A stretch of 18,720 nucleotides of DNA, taken from assembly GCA_017999235.1 (NCBI GenBank), contig JAGOBN010000015.1, positions 1 to 18,720 of the forward strand, given 5' to 3'. This document shows positions 1-7,004 of the stretch, in pieces. The position numbers were made by a program, and so were the translations under genes. The stretch comes from Anaerolineales bacterium. GTDB lineage: Bacteria > Chloroflexota > Anaerolineae > Anaerolineales > UBA6663. The first letter of the stretch is position 1; the number at the start of each line of letters is the position of its first letter. Under the pieces are notes generated by a model that saw nothing but the letters and a program-made list of their open reading frames with translations, had not been told where the DNA came from and did not search any database.

Positions 1-503
1 GCTCCTTGGACATCCTGGTCAACAACGCCGGGACCACCCGCGACATGGTGATCATGCTGATGCCGGAAGCCGACTGGGACACCGTCATCCAGACCAACCT
101 GAAAAGCGCCTTCAGCTGCTCCAAGGCCGCCGTCAAGGTGATGATGCGCAAGCGGATGGGGCGGATTATCAACATCTCGTCCGTCTCCGGGATCTCCGGC
201 AACGCCGGCCAGACCAACTACTCCGCCAGCAAGGCCGGACTGATCGGCTTTACCAAGGCCCTGGCGCGCGAGGTGGCGGCCCGCAACATCACCGTCAACG
301 CCGTGGCGCCCGGGTTTGTCCCCACCGCCCTGACCAACGATTTGCCGGCCGAGATCAAAGACGCCACGCTGAAGACGATCCCCCTCGGCCGGTGGGGGAA
401 GCCCGAAGAGATCGCGCATGCCGTCGCCTTCCTGGCCTCGGACGAGGCCGGCTACATCACCGGCCAAGTGCTGAGCGTGGACGGCGGCCTGGTGATGGGA
501 TAA
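1..503 (+). CDS. fabG: 3-oxoacyl-ACP reductase FabG, 5' end outside window
   Basis: Short-chain dehydrogenase/reductase that reduces 3-oxoacyl-ACP with NADPH in type II fatty acid synthesis. Only the C-terminal two thirds is visible and the reading frame is open to the window edge, so the TTG near position 6 is not a real start. Counting from that TTG, the SDR landmarks are NNAG (6-9), the structural Asn (N31), the catalytic Ser in INISS (58-59), and YxxxK as YSASK (Y72, K76). The C-terminus has the usual PGFVPTALT segment and ends in SVDGGLVMG, typical of FabG. The Asp23-family gene starts 5 nt downstream, so co-transcription is likely. The exact substrate cannot be read from sequence. A PHB-type acetoacetyl-CoA reductase is a less likely alternative. 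Confidence 0.9.
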   Translation, partial: SLDILVNNAGTTRDMVIMLMPEADWDTVIQTNLKSAFSCSKAAVKVMMRKRMGRIINISSVSGISGNAGQTNYSASKAGLIGFTKALAREVAARNITVNAVAPGFVPTALTNDLPAEIKDATLKTIPLGRWGKPEEIAHAVAFLASDEAGYITGQVLSVDGGLVMG

Positions 504-508
504 CGCCG

Positions 509-868
509 ATGGATAACGATGCGCCGCGCCGCGGCAAAACCACCATTGCCCCCGACGTGCTGGTGACCATCGCCCGCCTGTCGGCGCTGAGCGTGCCCGG
601 CGTGGCGCGCATGGCGCCGGTGCCGGTGGCGGTGGACCGGCTGTTTCAACGCCCGCCGGCGGAGGGCGTGCGGATCGAGGTCCGGCAACTGGCGGTGATC
701 ATTGATCTCTACCTGGTGACCCACCATGACGCCAACGTGCGCGATGTCTGCCGCGAAGTGCAGAGCACCGTGGCGCGCGCCATTCAGGAGATGGTGGGCA
801 TGCACGCGCTGGCCGTCAACGTCTATGTCGAAGACGTGGTCTACGGCGAGCCGCCGCGGCCGGCCTAA
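509..868 (+). CDS. Asp23/Gls24 family envelope stress response protein
   Basis: A 119-residue protein of the Asp23/Gls24 (DUF322) family. Family features seen are an N-terminal segment starting TTIAPDVLVTIARLSALSVPGVARM, a central beta-rich part (VRIEVRQLAVIIDLYLVTHH) and a C-terminal VQSTVARAIQEMVGM helix followed by VNVYVEDVVY. The ATG at 509 lies 5 nt after the fabG stop; a longer in-frame reading back to 392 would overlap fabG and is rejected. The gene sits directly before nusB, the arrangement known for yqhY-nusB in Firmicutes. Members of the family are linked to envelope stress or membrane/fatty acid homeostasis, which fits the neighbouring fabG. The precise role is unknown. Confidence 0.85.
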   Translation: MDNDAPRRGKTTIAPDVLVTIARLSALSVPGVARMAPVPVAVDRLFQRPPAEGVRIEVRQLAVIIDLYLVTHHDANVRDVCREVQSTVARAIQEMVGMHALAVNVYVEDVVYGEPPRPA

Positions 869-872
869 CCCC

Positions 873-1301
873 ATGAACCGTGTGCACAGCCGGCGCCGCG
901 CGCGCGAGATCGCCCTGCAGGTGCTGTACGAATTGGAGTGCACGCAGCACGCCGCCGCGGAGGTCCTGGCCGAGCGCCTGGGGGAAAAGCCGCTGGACCC
1001 AGCCTCCGAAGCCTTCGCTCAGGAGCTCGTCACCGGCGTCCTGGCCCACCGGACCGAGCTCGACGACCAGATTCAAAAACACGCCCCGGAATGGCCGCTG
1101 GATCAGATGGCGCTGATCGACCACAACATCCTGCGCCTGGCGCTGTGGGAGTTCAGCCTGGGCCGGCTGACCCCGGTCAAGGTCGCCATCAACGAGGCGG
1201 TGGAGCTGGCCAAAGAATTCGGCTCGGAGAGCGCGCCGCGCTTCATCAACGGCGTGCTGGGGTCGGCCGCCGCTGAAGTGGCTGAAGCCCCGCCCGGCTG
1301 A
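873..1301 (+). CDS. nusB: Transcription antitermination factor NusB
   Basis: NusB binds boxA RNA together with NusE (ribosomal protein S10) and promotes antitermination of rRNA operons. The 142-residue length is normal for the family. The N-terminus is Arg-rich with the family motif (RRRAREIALQVLYELE), followed by the helical bundle. The C-terminal signature is clear: ILRLALWEFS, then TPVKVAINEAVELAKEFGSESAPRFINGVLG, split here only for description. The ATG at 873 begins 4 nt after the Asp23-family stop; in-frame starts further upstream overlap that gene. The tatA-like gene follows after 16 nt, suggesting one transcript. Confidence 0.95.
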   Translation: MNRVHSRRRAREIALQVLYELECTQHAAAEVLAERLGEKPLDPASEAFAQELVTGVLAHRTELDDQIQKHAPEWPLDQMALIDHNILRLALWEFSLGRLTPVKVAINEAVELAKEFGSESAPRFINGVLGSAAAEVAEAPPG

Positions 1302-1317
1302 CGCCCCCGCGTGACGC

Positions 1318-1779
1318 ATGGACCTGAATATTCTGGGCATCGGCCCGCTGGAACTGCTCTTTTTCGTCGTCCTGCTGCTGCTGCTGTTCGGCCCCAAAGA
1401 TCTGGTCGGCATGGCGCGCCGGATCGGCCAGCTCCTCAACCGGTTCATCCGGTCTGACAACTACCAAGTGATCCAGCAAGCGTCCACCGAATTACGCAAA
1501 CTCCCCGAGCGTCTGGTTCAGGAAGCGCACCTGGAAGAGCTGCAGCAAGTCATTAAACCGCCGGCCACAGCGTTGCCGGCCGTCAAAGCCACCTTGAGTT
1601 CCCCGCCGCCGGCCCCCAGCCCCAGCCTGCGGTCGCCGGCGCCCACCCCGCCCCCGCCGGCCGCCAAACTGCCCGCGCTGGCGGCTTGGACGCAGGAACT
1701 GCCGGCCGAGCCGGATTCCGCCTTCCAGGCCTGGACCCAGGAACTGCCGCCGGCGGACCCGCCCGCCGCACAGCCATGA
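1318..1779 (+). CDS. tatA: TatA/TatB-type Sec-independent translocase subunit with Pro-rich tail
   Basis: Small membrane component of the twin-arginine translocase, which exports folded proteins. The 153-residue protein has one N-terminal membrane helix (about residues 11-24, ELLFFVVLLLLLFG), the FGPKDL hinge (24-29) and an amphipathic helix (VGMARRIGQLLNRFI), which is the TatA/TatB plan. The remaining ~85 residues form a Pro/Ala-rich low-complexity tail with two copies of WTQELP. An acidic residue (E12) at the helix start is seen in TatB and in many Gram-positive-type TatA proteins, so A versus B cannot be decided. Its TGA overlaps the tatC ATG (ATGA), indicating translational coupling and supporting the Tat assignment. 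Confidence 0.85.
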   Translation: MDLNILGIGPLELLFFVVLLLLLFGPKDLVGMARRIGQLLNRFIRSDNYQVIQQASTELRKLPERLVQEAHLEELQQVIKPPATALPAVKATLSSPPPAPSPSLRSPAPTPPPPAAKLPALAAWTQELPAEPDSAFQAWTQELPPADPPAAQP

Positions 1780-2774
1780 GGCGTTTGGCCGGCCGGCTCC
1801 TGGCCGTTCCGTGGCGCTGGGTGACCGGCGCCTGGCGCTGGCTCACCACCCCCTGGCGGTGGTTGAGCGGGCGCGCGGCCGCGTTCCGCAACTTCTTCAC
1901 CCAGATGCCGGATGACGCGCCCCTGACCGAGACCATCAGCGAAACGCTGGGCAGCGGCGATTCGGTCCTGGACACGCTCTCCGCCTTTGGCGACCACATC
2001 GATGCCCTGCGCCAACATCTGCTGCGCGCCGTCATCGCCCTGGTGTTGACCACCGCCTTCTGCTTTACGTTTGCGGACCGGCTGATGGGGGTGCTGGCCG
2101 TCCCCCTGGCCGATAACATCCAGTCCGAGATCTGGCAGTTGTTCCAGCAGCCGGCCCCGGCCGCCCTGACGCAGTTCTTGGCGCTGGGCGCCCAGGGCCT
2201 GGCCAAAATGCAGGTCATCGAACCAACCGAGGCCGTGGGCGTGTTTATGCGCGTCTCCCTGCTGGGCGGCACCGCGTTCGCCATGCCGTGGATCGTGCTG
2301 GAACTGTATCTGTTCATCGCCCCCGGTCTATATCCGCGCAGCCGCCTGCTCCTGCTGCTGGCCATGCCCGCCATCATCCTGCTCTTCCTGGCCGGCCTGC
2401 TGTTCACCTATTTCATCATGCTGCCGGCCGCTATCCCGTTTCTGGAAGACTTCATGGGCTTCCGGTCCGCCTGGCGGCCGACCGCGTACTTTGGGCTCGT
2501 GACCAATCTGATGTTCTGGGTGGGCGTGGCCTTTCAATTGCCGCTGGTGGTCTACGCCCTGGCCGCCGTCGGCTTGCTGCGCGCCGGCCAACTGGTGGCT
2601 CAGTGGCGGGTGGCCATCGTGGCCATCGCCATCATCTCCGCCACCATCACCCCCACCACCGATCCGATCAACATGGGGTTGGTGATGGTGCCCATGATCC
2701 TGCTCTATGGCATCAGCATCGTCGGCGCCTGGATTGCCGAACGCGGCCTGCGCCGGCGCGAGAAGCCGGCATGA
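1776..2774 (+). CDS. tatC: Sec-independent protein translocase TatC, extended N-terminus
   Basis: Core polytopic subunit of the twin-arginine translocase, recognising the RR signal peptide. At 332 residues it is about 80 longer than typical TatC. The canonical part begins near residue 70 with SAFGDHIDALRQHLLRAV, matching the family's HLxELRxRL start, and continues through six hydrophobic segments including YLFIAPGLYP (178-187), FQLPLV (253-258) and the TITPTTDP motif (290-297). The extra N-terminus holds three WRW heptads (residues 13-29) followed by an acidic linker. The family's commonly acidic residue in FExP is Gln here (Q254). The start at 1776 overlaps the tatA stop; starts further upstream lie inside tatA and are rejected. 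Confidence 0.92.
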   Translation: MRRLAGRLLAVPWRWVTGAWRWLTTPWRWLSGRAAAFRNFFTQMPDDAPLTETISETLGSGDSVLDTLSAFGDHIDALRQHLLRAVIALVLTTAFCFTFADRLMGVLAVPLADNIQSEIWQLFQQPAPAALTQFLALGAQGLAKMQVIEPTEAVGVFMRVSLLGGTAFAMPWIVLELYLFIAPGLYPRSRLLLLLAMPAIILLFLAGLLFTYFIMLPAAIPFLEDFMGFRSAWRPTAYFGLVTNLMFWVGVAFQLPLVVYALAAVGLLRAGQLVAQWRVAIVAIAIISATITPTTDPINMGLVMVPMILLYGISIVGAWIAERGLRRREKPA

Positions 2775-3139
2775 GCGGGCCGCTGATCCTGCACCTGATC
2801 CCGGCGGCGGAGTTCCAGGCCCTGGCCGCGGCGGAACCGATCCAGCCGGCGTCCCTGGCCAGCGAAGGCTTTATCCACTGCACCAGCACGCCGGAGGTGC
2901 TCCTGACCGTGGCCAACAAGTTCTACCAGGCCGTCCCCGGCGATTTTCTGGTGCTGGAGGTGGACCCGGCGCGGGTGACGGCGCCGCTCAAGTTCGAGGC
3001 GCCGGCGCCGCCCGCCCCGCCCGGCGATCCGCTGGCCGGTCAGCTTTTTCCGCATCTCTACGGCCCGCTCAACCGCGACGCCATTGTGGGGGTGCGCGCG
3101 GCCGTGCGGGCTGTGAATGGCCGCTTTATCGCCGTGTGA
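2771..3139 (+). CDS. DUF952 domain protein
   Basis: A 122-residue protein of the DUF952 family. Seen are the opening LILHLIPAAEF, the central SEGFIHCTSTPEVL, FYQ, LVLEVDPARV, and the C-terminal LFPHLYGPLNRDAIVGVRA, all in the expected order. DUF952 members are small cytoplasmic proteins with no firmly established function, often encoded as accessory genes near metabolic enzymes. The ATG overlaps the tatC stop (ATGA), so it is probably translated by coupling. An 88-bp gap separates it from the MaoC gene. Confidence 0.85.
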   Translation: MSGPLILHLIPAAEFQALAAAEPIQPASLASEGFIHCTSTPEVLLTVANKFYQAVPGDFLVLEVDPARVTAPLKFEAPAPPAPPGDPLAGQLFPHLYGPLNRDAIVGVRAAVRAVNGRFIAV

Positions 3140-3227
3140 CGTGGAGTGCGGATAGCCTCGGCAGATCTTCCAGATCCGGCCCGCCGGCCAAGCATCCCGG
3201 CGTGGCTACGCGCAAACGAGAGGCGTT
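3140..3227 (+). other. 88-bp gap between DUF952 and MaoC genes
   Basis: Largest gap inside the left gene run. It ends with GAGAGG about 6 nt before the MaoC ATG, a good Shine-Dalgarno that supports the start at 3228. I see no convincing -10/-35 pair or terminator here, so it may be either an internal promoter region or only a spacer. Confidence 0.5.
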
Positions 3228-3689
3228 ATGGCCGGCAAGTTTTTTGAAGACCTGAATCCGGGCGACCATTTTAAACACACCACTGGCCGCACGCTCACCG
3301 AGACGGATAACGTCCTCTTCTCGGCCCTCACGCTCAACACCCAGCCCCTGCACATCAATGAGGATTTCGCGGCCCAGACCCAGTTTGGCCGGCGGATTGT
3401 CAACGGCCTGTTCACGCTGGCCCTGGTGGTCGGGCTGAGCGTCAGCGATCTGACCGAAGGCACGATTGTGGCCAACCTGGGCTACGAAAACATCAAACAC
3501 CCGGCGCCTGTCTTCCACGGGGACACCGTCTACGCCGAGACCGAAGTCTTGGAGAAGCGGGCCTCCGCCAGCAGGCCGGACCGCGGGGTGGTGCGCCTGC
3601 GGCAGATCGGCCGCAAAGCCGATGGCACGGTGGTGGTGGAATTGGAACGGACCGTGTTATTCCTCAAACGCAGCCCCGAACGGGCGTAA
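3228..3689 (+). CDS. MaoC-family enoyl-CoA hydratase/dehydratase
   Basis: A 153-residue single hot-dog-fold hydratase, the usual length for bacterial MaoC/(R)-hydratase monomers. The family motif is visible as SALTLNTQPLHINEDFA (about 33-49), followed by QFGRRIVNGLFTLAL, which corresponds to the conserved G-x-x-hydrophobic loop. The position that is Asp in the canonical GDxNPxH hydratase motif reads Asn (LNTQPLH), while the His is kept. The lyase gene lies 11 nt downstream. MaoC hydratases paired with CitE-type lyases are known for mesaconyl-CoA or itaconyl-CoA hydration feeding malyl- or citramalyl-CoA cleavage. A similar pair here is plausible, but the substrate is inference. Confidence 0.85.
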   Translation: MAGKFFEDLNPGDHFKHTTGRTLTETDNVLFSALTLNTQPLHINEDFAAQTQFGRRIVNGLFTLALVVGLSVSDLTEGTIVANLGYENIKHPAPVFHGDTVYAETEVLEKRASASRPDRGVVRLRQIGRKADGTVVVELERTVLFLKRSPERA

Positions 3690-3700
3690 GCGAGGTCCCC

Positions 3701-4579
3701 ATGCGTATCCGCCGCTCGCTCCTCTTCGTCCCCGGCGACAGCGAACGCAAGATCAGCAAGGCGGCCGGCCTGGGCGCGGACTGCGTCTGCCTGGATCTGG
3801 AGGATGGCGTGGCCGTCAGCCAGAAGCCGGCGGCGCGCGCCGCCATCCGCGCCGCGCTGCTGGCCGTGGATTTCGGCCGCAGCGAGCGCCTGGTGCGGAT
3901 TAATGGCGTGGGATCAGGTTTCGAACAGGCGGATTTTGATGAGACGATCGCCGGCCGGCCGGACGGGGTGGTGCTGGCCAAGGTGGAAAATGCCGCGGCG
4001 GTGGAGTGGCTGGAGGCGCGGCTCATTGACGCCGAACTGGCGCACGGCTGGCCGGCCGGCAAAATCGCCCTGCTGGCGATGGTGGAGACGGCGCGCGGGA
4101 TCGTCAATCTGCGCGAGATCGCGGCCGCTTCCCGCCGGCTAGCGGCCCTGATCTTTGGCGCCGAAGATCTGGCCGGCGATATTGGCGCCACGCGCACCCG
4201 CGCCGGCTGGGAGGGCTTTTACGCGCGCTCCGCCGTGGTGACCTATGCCGCCGCCTTCGGCTTGCAGGCCATTGACCAAGTCTATGTGGATTACCAGGAT
4301 CCGGAGGGGCTGAGCCAGGAAGCCCGCCAGGGGGCCGAACTCGGTTACGCTGGCAAGCAGCTCATCCACCCGGACCAGATCGCGCCCGTCCAGGCCGCCT
4401 TCACGCCCAGCGCCGCCGCCATTGCCCACGCGCAGCGGCTCATCACGGCCTTCCAGGCGCACCAGGCGGCCGGCCAGGGCGCCTTCGCGCTGGACGGCAA
4501 GATGGTGGATAAGCCCATGCTGCGGGCGGCTGAACAGGTGCTGGCCAAAGCCCGCGCCGCCGGCCAACTGGCCGAGTAA
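3701..4579 (+). CDS. HpcH/HpaI aldolase / citrate lyase beta-type CoA ester lyase
   Basis: A 292-residue CitE-like lyase, which cleaves (or condenses) 3-hydroxy-dicarboxyl-CoA esters such as malyl-, methylmalyl- or citramalyl-CoA with Mg2+. The motif order is complete: RRSLLFVPGDSERK at the N-terminus, CLDLEDGV (D and E near metal/substrate), RING, LAMVETARGI, LIFGAEDLAGDIGA (metal-site Glu/Asp), then GKQLIHPDQIAPV and the C-terminal lid FALDGKMVDKPMLRAAEQVL. No ACP or alpha subunit of citrate lyase lies nearby, which argues against a true citrate lyase. It follows the MaoC gene by 11 nt, so the two probably work in sequence. The exact substrate is not determined. Confidence 0.9.
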   Translation: MRIRRSLLFVPGDSERKISKAAGLGADCVCLDLEDGVAVSQKPAARAAIRAALLAVDFGRSERLVRINGVGSGFEQADFDETIAGRPDGVVLAKVENAAAVEWLEARLIDAELAHGWPAGKIALLAMVETARGIVNLREIAAASRRLAALIFGAEDLAGDIGATRTRAGWEGFYARSAVVTYAAAFGLQAIDQVYVDYQDPEGLSQEARQGAELGYAGKQLIHPDQIAPVQAAFTPSAAAIAHAQRLITAFQAHQAAGQGAFALDGKMVDKPMLRAAEQVLAKARAAGQLAE

Positions 4580-4596
4580 GCGCCAGCGCCGCGCCG

Positions 4597-5007
4597 ATGT
4601 CCACTGAATTCCAGGTCCAGATTCACTTTGACGCCGACGCCGGCCTCCTGCACGCGCAGGTGGTGGGCATCTTGCGGCCGGAGGCTATGCCGGCGCTGGC
4701 GGCCCAGGTCTTAACCGCGGTGGAAGCGCACGCCTGTCGGTCGATGGTTTTGGATTACACCGCCGCCGCCCGGCCCGGCAGCACCGCCGATCTCTATCAA
4801 ATCAACAGCCGGCTCCACGCCTTGGGCGTCCAACCCGCGGACATTATCGCAGTCGTCCACGCTCCGGCCGCCAACGCCGCTGACCGTAACACGCTGGCGG
4901 AAACGATCGCCTGGAACCGCGGGTGGCACAACGTGAAGTATTTCGACGACCTGGCGGCCGCCCGCGCCTGGGTGCGCGCCGCACAGCTCGAACAGCGGAC
5001 GAGTTAG
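4597..5007 (+). CDS. Small SpoIIAA/STAS-like hypothetical protein
   Basis: A 136-residue protein with alternating beta strands and helices. It starts FQVQIHFDADAGLLHAQVVG, has a central SMVLDYTAAARPGSTADLYQINSRLHALG and ends in KYFDDLAAARAWVRAA. This layout resembles SpoIIAA-like/STAS-fold proteins, in which the last helix follows a FDDLEEALAWL-type segment, but identity cannot be confirmed by eye. No signal peptide or membrane helix is visible. It starts 17 nt after the lyase gene and is followed immediately by a terminator-like hairpin, so it is probably the last gene of the left transcript. Function unknown. Confidence 0.7.
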   Translation: MSTEFQVQIHFDADAGLLHAQVVGILRPEAMPALAAQVLTAVEAHACRSMVLDYTAAARPGSTADLYQINSRLHALGVQPADIIAVVHAPAANAADRNTLAETIAWNRGWHNVKYFDDLAAARAWVRAAQLEQRTS

Positions 5008-5035
5008 CCGGCCGGCGCGGCCGCCGGCATTTTTT
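5007..5035 (+). terminator. Rho-independent-type terminator after the left gene run
   Basis: GCCGGC arms at 5007-5012 and 5023-5028 form a very GC-rich hairpin followed by AT and a run of six T (5030-5035). The first arm begins at the last base of the preceding stop codon. Confidence 0.75.
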
Positions 5036-5124
5036 CGCCCGGCGCGTGCGGGCGCGCGCCCTGCGCCAACGCCACCGCCGCGCCGTTGAAGCGCACGCTG
5101 TAGGTCCACTAGGATGCCCGTGCA

Positions 5125-5203
5125 GGCTCAGGCGGTGGTGCCGGCCAGGGCGATCAACGAACCACGCCGGCGCGGGGTCAGTCTGGGCGGACGCGCCTGA
5201 GCC
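5125..5203. repeat. Imperfectly nested inverted repeat between convergent genes
   Basis: A perfect 10-bp inverted repeat (GGCTCAGGCG at 5125-5134 and its complement at 5194-5203) encloses 59 nt, inside which GTGGT (5135-5139) can pair with ACCAC (5161-5165). The right arm lies one base from the ABC-F stop. No T-run follows, so its role as a terminator for the - strand gene is uncertain. The flanking ~170 bp (5036-5204) holds no gene that I can support. Confidence 0.55.
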
Positions 5204-5204
5204 A

Positions 5205-6878
5205 TCAGCGCGTCAGTTTGCGGTATGTGATGCGATGCGGCCGGTCGGCTTCCTGACCCAGGCGCTTGCGCCGGTCGGCGTCGTAGTCCGACCAGTTGCC
5301 GTAGTAGAAGACCACGCGGCTGTCGCCCTCGAACGCCAGGATGTGGGTGGCCACCCGGTCCAGGAACCAGCGGTCGTGGCTCACCACCACGGCGCAGCCC
5401 GCGAACTCTTCCACCGCCTCTTCCAGCGCCCGCAGGGTGTTCACATCCAGGTCGTTGGTCGGCTCGTCCAACATGAGGACGTTGGCGCCTTCCTTGAGCA
5501 TCTTGGCTAGCAGCACACGGTTGCGCTCGCCGCCGGAGAGCACGCCCACCTTCTTCTGCTGGTCCGGCCCCATGAAGTTGAAAGATGAGACATAGCCGCG
5601 CGAGTTGATCTTGCGCGGGCCGAGCTGCAGGGTCTCCACCCCGCCCGTGATCTCTTCCCAGACGTTCTTATCCGGGTCGAGCGTCTCGCGCAGCTGCTCC
5701 ACATACGCCAGCTTGACGGTCTGGCCCACGGTCACGGTGCCGGCGTCCGGCTGTTCGCGGCCGGCGATCAGTTTCAAGAACGTGGTCTTGCCGGCGCCGT
5801 TCGGGCCGATGACGCCCACGATGCCGCCCGGCGGCAGGGTCAAGTTGAAGTCATCCAGCAGAAGCCGGTCCCCATACGCCTTGCGGACGCCCTTCAGCTC
5901 CACCACGATATCGCCCAGGCGCGGCCCCGGCGGGATGTAGATCTCCAGCTCCTCGCGCCGCGCTTCGCTCTCTTGATCGAGCAGTTTCTCGTAGGCCGTG
6001 ACACGCGCCTTGCCCTTGGCCTGGCGGGCCTTGGGCGACATGCGGATCCACTCCAGCTCCTGGGCCAGGGTCTTCTGGCGCCGGGCGTCGGTGCGCTCCT
6101 CCAGGGCCAGGCGCTGCTGCTTCTGCTCCAGCCAGGAAGAGTAGTTGCCGCGCCACGGAATGCCGTGGCCGCGGTCCAATTCCAGAATCCAGCCGGCCAC
6201 GTTGTCCAGAAAATAGCGGTCGTGCGTGACGGCGATGACCGTGCCGGGATAATCGCGCAGATGCTTCTCCAGCCAGGCCACCGACTCGGCGTCCAGGTGG
6301 TTGGTGGGCTCGTCCAACAGCAGGATATCGGGTTCGGTCAGCAGCAGCCGGCAGAGCGCCACGCGCCGGCGCTCGCCGCCGGAGAGCACCTGGATCACGG
6401 CGTCCGGCGGCGGACAGCGCAGGGCGTCCATCGCCAGCTCCAGGCGGCTGTCCAAATTCCAGGCGTCGTGCTTATCCAGGTATTCCTGCAGCCGGCCCTG
6501 GGCCTCAATTAGCTTATCGAAGTCGGCGTCCGGCTCCGCGAACTGGGCGCTGACTTCGTCGAACTGTTTGAGCGCGTCCACGATGGGCTGGACGGCCTCT
6601 TCCACCACCTGGCGCACCGTCTTGGTGACGTCGAGCTGGGGTTCTTGTTCGAGCAGACCGCGCGTGTAGCCCTTGGAGAGCTGGGTCTCGCCCAGATAAT
6701 CGTTGTCCACTCCGGCCATAATCCGGAGCAAGGTGCTCTTGCCGGAGCCGTTCAGGCCCAGCACGCCAATCTTGGCGCCGTAATAGAAGCCGAGGGAAAT
6801 ATCCCGGATGACTTCGCGGTTGGGCGGAAAAATGCGCTTGACGCGCACCATGGAGTAGATGACTTGTTGATCAGACAT
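5205..6878 (-). CDS. ettA: Energy-dependent translational throttle protein EttA (ABC-F ATPase)
   Basis: A soluble tandem-ATPase ABC-F protein that binds the ribosomal E site and gates early elongation in response to ATP/ADP. The 557-residue length matches EttA. Domain 1: Walker A GLNGSGKS (41-48), signature LSGGERRR (165-172), Walker B LLLDEPTNHLD (186-196). The inter-domain linker has MSPKARQAKGKAR (280-292), the EttA P-site tRNA interaction motif region. Domain 2: Walker A GPNGAGKT (358-365), signature LSGGERNR and LMLDEPTNDLD. No transmembrane segments are present. The ATG has no obvious Shine-Dalgarno; a tandem heptamer repeat lies immediately upstream. It is on the same strand as the retron genes but 126 bp away and probably unrelated. 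Confidence 0.95.
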   Translation of the reverse strand: MSDQQVIYSMVRVKRIFPPNREVIRDISLGFYYGAKIGVLGLNGSGKSTLLRIMAGVDNDYLGETQLSKGYTRGLLEQEPQLDVTKTVRQVVEEAVQPIVDALKQFDEVSAQFAEPDADFDKLIEAQGRLQEYLDKHDAWNLDSRLELAMDALRCPPPDAVIQVLSGGERRRVALCRLLLTEPDILLLDEPTNHLDAESVAWLEKHLRDYPGTVIAVTHDRYFLDNVAGWILELDRGHGIPWRGNYSSWLEQKQQRLALEERTDARRQKTLAQELEWIRMSPKARQAKGKARVTAYEKLLDQESEARREELEIYIPPGPRLGDIVVELKGVRKAYGDRLLLDDFNLTLPPGGIVGVIGPNGAGKTTFLKLIAGREQPDAGTVTVGQTVKLAYVEQLRETLDPDKNVWEEITGGVETLQLGPRKINSRGYVSSFNFMGPDQQKKVGVLSGGERNRVLLAKMLKEGANVLMLDEPTNDLDVNTLRALEEAVEEFAGCAVVVSHDRWFLDRVATHILAFEGDSRVVFYYGNWSDYDADRRKRLGQEADRPHRITYRKLTR

Positions 6879-6883
6879 GGGTG

Positions 6884-6918
6884 TAGTGGGCAGTGAATAG
6901 TGAGCAGTGAGTAGTGGG
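6884..6918. repeat. Five tandem degenerate heptamers (YAGTGRR)
   Basis: Units are TAGTGGG, CAGTGAA, TAGTGAG, CAGTGAG and TAGTGGG, all exactly 7 bp, then a decayed AGTGGGT. The array occupies the leader of the - strand ettA gene, ending 5 bp from its ATG. It resembles short tandemly repeated heptamers known from filamentous cyanobacteria. Function unknown. Confidence 0.85.
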
Positions 6919-6961
6919 AGTGGGTAAAAGACAGTCAGTCGAAAGCAATGGGCGGGATCAA

Positions 6962-6967
6962 GGTCAA
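6962..6967 (-). promoter_or_regulatory. Weak candidate -35 box for ettA
   Basis: On the - strand this reads TTGACC, close to consensus TTGACA. No matching -10 was found at the right spacing, so this is only a hint within the 126-bp gap between the nuclease-like gene and ettA. Confidence 0.2.
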
Positions 6968-7004
6968 CCGTGAACGCTCAGCCTCAAATCGCCAACTTAA
7001 CCAA

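Noticed and set aside
1686..1775. Earlier in-frame start for TatC
   Set aside because: It lies inside the tatA-like gene; the ATGA overlap at 1776 is the normal coupling used by the neighbours.
5040..5111. Possible decayed - strand coding remnant (TYSVRFNGAAVALAQG)
   Set aside because: Looks slightly protein-like but is interrupted by a stop just upstream and no family could be recognised.
4923..5510. + strand frame running through the 5036-5204 gap into ettA
   Set aside because: Low-complexity Arg/Ala translation, overlaps two real genes and has no start signal.
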